Assembly (NCBI GenBank): GCA_902478455.1
Contig: CABSLJ010000024.1
Span: forward strand, 1 to 19,387
Direction of reading: 5' to 3'
DNA: 19,387 bases
Source: an uncultured Oscillospiraceae bacterium
GTDB taxonomy: Bacteria > Bacillota > Clostridia > Oscillospirales > Acutalibacteraceae
Shown: one piece after another, positions 16,583-19,387 of the stretch
Numbering within the stretch: the stretch's first letter is position 1
How the letters are laid out: the number at the start of each line of letters is the position of its first letter
Notes under the pieces: generated by a model
Database searches by the model: none
Seen by the model: only the letters and a program-made list of their open reading frames with translations
Told to the model about the DNA's origin: nothing
Made by a program: the position numbers and the translations under genes

Positions 16583-16613
16583 ACTCTACACCGTCCCCCT
16601 GGGGACCGGTCAA
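16583..16613 (-). promoter_or_regulatory. MerR-type promoter with dyad operator
   Basis: Reading the - strand, TTGACC (16613-16608) and TAGAGT (16588-16583) are separated by 19 bp. This is the over-long spacer that MerR-family activators correct by twisting DNA. The spacer holds the dyad GTCCCC-CT-GGGGAC (16593-16606). The transcription start would be about 16576, leaving a very short leader to the regulator's ATG. This strongly suggests autoregulation. Confidence 0.8.
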
Positions 16614-16798
16614 GTGTTTTTTCCGAGAGACGCCGTTTTCTCAAAGGAGACGGCGGCCCTTGCTTTACCTCCTGCATTTATTCCAGGATGGCTTGCCCCT
16701 CATCGATTTGGTGTTTTCCGCGTGCTTTGGGGGACAATGATCAGAGCGTGATGCTGGTACAATGCTGCGCTTGACCGAAATTGAGAGATTATGATTAG

Positions 16799-16828
16799 AT
16801 ATAAATTTAATTTGACTGAATATAAATT
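16799..16828. repeat. Two direct ATATAAATT repeats 21 bp apart
   Basis: ATATAAATT occurs at 16799-16807 and again at 16820-16828, exactly 21 bp (two helical turns) apart, upstream of the fructose operon promoter. The spacing places both copies on one face of the DNA. They could be operator half-sites for the DeoR-type regulator or an AT-rich UP-like element. In such AT-rich DNA, chance repetition is also possible. Confidence 0.4.
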
Positions 16829-16845
16829 GTTTTGAAATAAAATGA

Positions 16846-16874
16846 TTGACAATGAACGATTTTGGTGTTATTAT
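16846..16874 (+). promoter_or_regulatory. Sigma-A-type promoter of the fructose operon
   Basis: A perfect -35 box TTGACA (16846-16851) and -10 box TATTAT (16869-16874) are separated by 17 bp in AT-rich DNA. Transcription would start near 16881, at or just before the ribosome binding site AAGGAG (16881-16886), giving an extremely short leader. Because the promoter covers 16842, the long frame starting there cannot be the regulator's true start. Confidence 0.8.
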
Positions 16875-16898
16875 AAAATCAAGGAGAGTGAAGTGGCC

Positions 16899-17681
16899 AT
16901 GTTGACCGAAGAGAGATTCGCCAAGATTCTCGCATTGCTGAAAGAAAAGAATACGGTGAGCGTCGCCGAGCTGACCGAGTTGCTGGAAAGCTCAGAATCG
17001 ACCGTCCGGCGGGACTTGAACAGCCTGCATGAAATGGGAAAACTCAGGAAGATACACGGAGGGGCGATGGCGCTCTCCCAAAATTTGTCCACCTATGAGG
17101 CCGACGTGCCGACCAAAGCGCGCCTGCACGTTGAGGAGAAGGATAGAATCGCAAAATACGCTGCCTCGGTTGTCCATGATGACGATTTTGTCTTTATCGA
17201 CGCGGGTACGACCACCGAGCGGATGATCGACTACTTGAGCGATACCAGGGCTACCTTTGTGACCAACGGCGTGAACCACGCCCGCAAGCTGATCCAAAAG
17301 GGGCTGCGCGCTTACATCATCGGCGGGGAGCTCAAGTTGATCACCGAGGCGGTGGTCGGCGCGGAGGCGGTCAGCAATCTGAGAAAATACAATTTCACAA
17401 AATGCTTTATGGGAACCAACGGCATCGATCTGGACGCTGGCTTCAGCACGCCGGACGTGGAAGAGGCGCAGGTCAAAACGGAAGTCATCCGCCGCAGCTT
17501 TGTCTCCTATGTTCTCGCGGACGATACAAAATTCGGCGTCGTTTCGGCCGTCACTTATGCGGAAATCGGACAGGCGTGCATAGTAACCAACAAAGCGCCG
17601 GATACTAAGTACCGGGAAAACGCTGTGATCAAAGTGACCAACGATCTTTCATACTCTCAAGAAAAGGGGCGTAAACCATGA
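16899..17681 (+). CDS. fruR: DeoR-family regulator of the fructose operon
   Basis: A 260-aa DeoR-family repressor. The N-terminal helix-turn-helix covers about residues 3-58, with the recognition part ESTVRRDLNSLHEMG. The C-terminal sugar-phosphate-binding domain shows FIDAGTTTERMIDYL, FVTNGVNHARKL, IIGGELK, CFMGTNGIDLDAGFSTPD, and a late VLADDTKFG. The neighbours, 1-phosphofructokinase and fructose PTS, make fructose-1-phosphate the likely effector, as for FruR in Firmicutes. The start is uncertain. ATG at 16899 gives the usual MLTEER opening but lies 12 nt from AAGGAG. GTG at 16893 has better spacing (6 nt) and adds two residues. The stop overlaps the fruK start as ATGA, so translation is probably coupled. 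The symbol is by context. Confidence 0.9.
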   Translation: MLTEERFAKILALLKEKNTVSVAELTELLESSESTVRRDLNSLHEMGKLRKIHGGAMALSQNLSTYEADVPTKARLHVEEKDRIAKYAASVVHDDDFVFIDAGTTTERMIDYLSDTRATFVTNGVNHARKLIQKGLRAYIIGGELKLITEAVVGAEAVSNLRKYNFTKCFMGTNGIDLDAGFSTPDVEEAQVKTEVIRRSFVSYVLADDTKFGVVSAVTYAEIGQACIVTNKAPDTKYRENAVIKVTNDLSYSQEKGRKP

Positions 17682-18580
17682 TCTATACGGTGACCTTCAA
17701 TCCCGCCCTCGATTACGTGGTCCATGTGGACGATTTTCAATTGGGCGAGGTCAACCGCACCACTGCCGAGGAGATCAGCTACGGCGGAAAGGGCATCAAC
17801 GTTTCGGTCGTGCTGCACAACCTGGGCGTAGAGAATGTGGCCCTGGGTTTCCTTTCTGGTTTTACCGGCGAGGAGATTGAACGGAGGGTGAGATCGCTCG
17901 GCGTCAAAACCGATTTTATCCGTCTGCCCTCGGGTTTTTCCCGCATCAATGTCAAAATCAAGGCGGACAGGGAGAGCGAAATCAACGGGCAGGGTCCTGA
18001 AATCCCGCCCGAAGCGATAGCCGCCCTCTTTCAAAGGACCGACGCCCTGCGAGAAGGGGACACGCTGGTCCTTGCGGGCAGCATTCCCCACACCCTCCCG
18101 GAGGACATCTACGAGCGGATTCTCTCCCGACTGGAGGGAAAGGGCGTCCGCTTTGTGGTGGACGCCACCAACGATCTGCTGGTCAACGTCCTCAAATACC
18201 GCCCCTTCCTCATCAAGCCGAACAACAAGGAGCTCGGGGAAATTTTCGGCCGCACGCTGCAGAACGTCGAGGAGATCGCCCTTTACGCCGGTAAGCTCAA
18301 GGACATGGGCGCGCGCAACGTGCTTGTATCCATGGGCAAGGAGGGGGCGCTCCTTGCCGCCGAGGACGGCGGCACCTACCGCATCGGCGTGGCGGAGGGC
18401 AAGGTGCTCAATTCGGTCGGCGCGGGGGATTCCATGGTGGCCGGTTTTCTGGCGGGCTATCAGGAAAAAGGCGATTATGAATACGCCCTGAGGCTCGGCA
18501 CAGCGGCGGGCAACGCCACCGCCTTCTCTCTGGGAATTGCCGCAAAAGAGGAAATCCTTGCAGTATTAGAAAGAGTATAA
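17678..18580 (+). CDS. fruK: 1-phosphofructokinase
   Basis: FruK phosphorylates fructose-1-phosphate to fructose-1,6-bisphosphate with ATP, feeding imported fructose into glycolysis. The 300-aa length is normal for this PfkB-family enzyme. The signatures are TFNPALDYVV at the start and YGGKGINVS for substrate binding. LAGSIP, DATNDLL, KPNNKEL and VSMGKEGALL follow. The catalytic motif NSVGAGDSMVAGF has its base at D251. Context separates it from the related tagatose-6-phosphate kinase, because it lies between a DeoR regulator and a fructose-type PTS gene. The start ATG overlaps the regulator's stop codon by 4 nt. A structured 155-nt gap follows before the PTS gene. Confidence 0.95.
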   Translation: MIYTVTFNPALDYVVHVDDFQLGEVNRTTAEEISYGGKGINVSVVLHNLGVENVALGFLSGFTGEEIERRVRSLGVKTDFIRLPSGFSRINVKIKADRESEINGQGPEIPPEAIAALFQRTDALREGDTLVLAGSIPHTLPEDIYERILSRLEGKGVRFVVDATNDLLVNVLKYRPFLIKPNNKELGEIFGRTLQNVEEIALYAGKLKDMGARNVLVSMGKEGALLAAEDGGTYRIGVAEGKVLNSVGAGDSMVAGFLAGYQEKGDYEYALRLGTAAGNATAFSLGIAAKEEILAVLERV

Positions 18581-18591
18581 TCAGAACTTTT

Positions 18592-18608
18592 GGAACCGCT
18601 GCGGTTCC
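18592..18608 (+). repeat. Palindromic hairpin just after fruK
   Basis: GGAACCG (18592-18598) pairs with CGGTTCC (18602-18608) around a 3-nt loop, starting 12 nt after the fruK stop. Its right arm is shared with the larger hairpin at 18603-18640 and is complementary to the fruA ribosome binding site region, so these pairings exclude one another. Confidence 0.6.
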
Positions 18609-18640
18609 GCGGAGCCGGCGCGCAGGCTGACCGCGGGACC
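18603..18640 (+). other. Long stem-loop in the fruK-fruA gap
   Basis: GGTTCCGCGGAGCC (18603-18616) pairs with GGCT-GA-CCGCGGGACC (18625-18640), giving 14 pairs including one G-U, with a 2-nt bulge and an 8-nt loop. No T-run follows, so it is not a normal terminator. It may stabilise the fruK mRNA end, separate expression of fruK and fruA, or take part in a switch with the fruA start. Confidence 0.6.
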
Positions 18641-18701
18641 GATCCGGATATTTTACGAGTCGGAAATAATTACACCGGCATGGCCCCCGGCCCGGAAAGC
18701 C

Positions 18702-18715
18702 TGCGGCCGGCCGCA
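18702..18715. repeat. Perfect 14-bp palindrome before fruA
   Basis: TGCGGCC (18702-18708) is followed directly by its reverse complement GGCCGCA (18709-18715), ending 8 nt before the purine-rich ribosome binding site of the PTS gene. As RNA it would form only a small hairpin. As DNA it could be a dimeric protein site. Chance is also possible in GC-rich sequence. Confidence 0.45.
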
Positions 18716-18723
18716 TCAGAAAG

Positions 18724-18738
18724 AAGGGAACCGCATTG
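18724..18738 (+). promoter_or_regulatory. Ribosome binding site and TTG start of fruA, complementary to upstream RNA
   Basis: AAGGGA (18724-18729) stands 6 nt before a TTG (18736-18738) that opens the EIIA frame. GGAACCGCA (18727-18735), which overlaps this site and runs up to the start codon, is a perfect 9-nt complement of TGCGGTTCC (18600-18608). Long-range pairing would hide the site. Confidence 0.55.
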
Positions 18739-19387
18739 CGTATCACAGATTTGCTGCAGAGGGACGCCGTTCGGCTCAACGCTTCGGTTGAGACCAAGCA
18801 TCAGGCCATCGACGCGCTCGTGGCGCTGCACCAAAAGGTGGGCAACATCGGGGACGCCAAAGCCTTCAAGGAGGGCATTCTGGCGCGCGAAGCGAGCGGC
18901 ACCACCGCCATCGGCGACGGCATCGCCATTCCGCACGCCAAAAGTGAAGCCGTCTTAAAGCCCGGGCTCGCCGCACTGACCGTCCCGCAGGGGATGGATT
19001 ACCAGTCGATGGACGGCAAGCTGACCAACCTGCTGTTTATGATTGCCGCGCCGATGGACGGCGATTTGCACCTGGAGGTGCTCTCCCGCCTGACCGTCCT
19101 GCTGATGGACGCCTCCTTCCGGGAAAAGCTGCTCGCGGCCCAAACGGTCGAAGAATTTTTGCGGGTCATCGATGAAAAAGAAGTGGAAAAATTCCCGGAT
19201 GAACCCAAAAAAGAAGAGACTCCGATTCCGGCCGGAGCGCAGCGCAAGCTGCTGGCCGTGACCGCCTGTCCGACCGGTATTGCCCACACCTACATGGCAG
19301 CCGAGGCGCTTGAGCAGAGCGCCAGGGAGATGGGGTGCTTTCTCAAGGCGGAGACCGACGGCTCGGGCGGTGCAAAAAACGTCCTCA
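18736..19387 (+). CDS. fruA: Fructose-specific PTS protein, EIIA-EIIB part (3' end missing)
   Basis: This enzyme II takes up fructose and phosphorylates it to fructose-1-phosphate. The visible 217 residues contain an N-terminal fructose-type EIIA domain (about 1-150) with the phosphorylated histidine H67 in [26 protein letters not shown] is also in this domain. An acidic linker ([11 protein letters not shown]) leads into a fructose-type EIIB domain with its phosphorylated cysteine C178 in [16 protein letters not shown]. The membrane EIIC domain lies beyond the window, inferred from the usual EIIABC order. The frame stays open to the last base. The start is a TTG at 18736 with AAGGGA 6 nt upstream, and residues R-I-T-D-L-L match typical openings. 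It is separated from fruK by 155 nt of structured DNA. Confidence 0.92.
   Translation, partial: MRITDLLQRDAVRLNASVETKHQAIDALVALHQKVGNIGDAKAFKEGILAREASGTTAIGDGIAIPHAKSEAVLKPGLAALTVPQGMDYQSMDGKLTNLLFMIAAPMDGDLHLEVLSRLTVLLMDASFREKLLAAQTVEEFLRVIDEKEVEKFPDEPKKEETPIPAGAQRKLLAVTACPTGIAHTYMAAEALEQSAREMGCFLKAETDGSGGAKNVL

Larger units (their letters stand above)
16564..16898. other. 335-bp intergenic region with two divergent promoters
   Basis: No credible gene is seen here. The left end holds the MerR promoter and operator on the - strand. The middle (about 16614-16780) has base composition like the surrounding genes but only short frames without ribosome binding sites. It contains one imperfect hairpin, with GCCG and CGGC flanking TCTC and GAGA, near 16633-16656. 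The right end (about 16785-16880) is markedly AT-rich and carries repeats and the promoter of the fructose operon. Confidence 0.6.

Noticed and set aside
16755..16763. Extended -10-like TGGTACAAT
   Set aside because: No matching -35 box and no gene directly downstream that lacks a better promoter.
16523..16774. Short + strand frames in the MerR-fructose intergenic region
   Set aside because: They overlap the MerR start and operator, lack ribosome binding sites and show no conserved features.
16740..16900. Search for a catabolite-response (cre) site near the fructose promoter
   Set aside because: No segment matched the cre consensus well enough to report.

Overview
The window looks like a chromosomal segment of a GC-rich, low-copy Gram-positive bacterium of the class Clostridia, most like Oscillospiraceae/Ruminococcaceae. 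The reasons are the gene order (mutS-mutL-miaA, then yggS-sepF-ylmH-divIVA-ileS), the presence of DivIVA, SepF and a short ComEA, strong AGGAGG-type ribosome binding sites, and an EIIABC-type fructose operon under a DeoR regulator. Assignment below class level is inference. Nearly everything is housekeeping. I see no rRNA, tRNA, CRISPR array, insertion sequence, prophage or defence island.

Layout. (1) 1-5477: DNA mismatch repair and tRNA modification, with mutS (5' end cut off by the window), mutL and miaA, all on + and closely spaced. (2) 5461-9835: a division and envelope block with its own sigma-A-type promoter inside the end of miaA. It holds an orphan HlyD/RND-like membrane adaptor, yggS, sepF, ylmH and divIVA. 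The usual ylmG (YggT) gene is absent between sepF and ylmH. (3) 9895-15062: ileS (no T-box leader), lspA, rluD and a Cof-type HAD phosphatase. Two stem-loops sit between ileS and lspA. (4) 15165-16613: a small ComEA-like protein on + converges on a MerR-family regulator on -, with a shared intrinsic terminator between them. The MerR gene has a textbook 19-bp-spacer promoter with a dyad operator. (5) 16799-19387: an AT-rich promoter island, then a DeoR-family regulator, 1-phosphofructokinase and the start of a fructose PTS EIIABC gene, which is cut off by the window end.

How the genes work together. MutS and MutL form the methyl-independent mismatch repair pair. SepF and DivIVA act at the septum or pole with the adaptor and the PLP-binding YggS in the same transcription unit. 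LspA processes lipoproteins. The fru genes import fructose as fructose-1-phosphate and phosphorylate it to fructose-1,6-bisphosphate, with the DeoR protein as the likely sensor.

I did not find a convincing new multi-gene system. The best leads are: a possible switch of alternative RNA pairings in the 155-nt fruK-fruA gap that can cover the fruA ribosome binding site; the orphan membrane adaptor in the division operon; a conserved-looking terminal motif on a long acidic DivIVA tail; a non-canonical HLGT signature in IleRS; and a 34-nt inverted repeat just before lspA.
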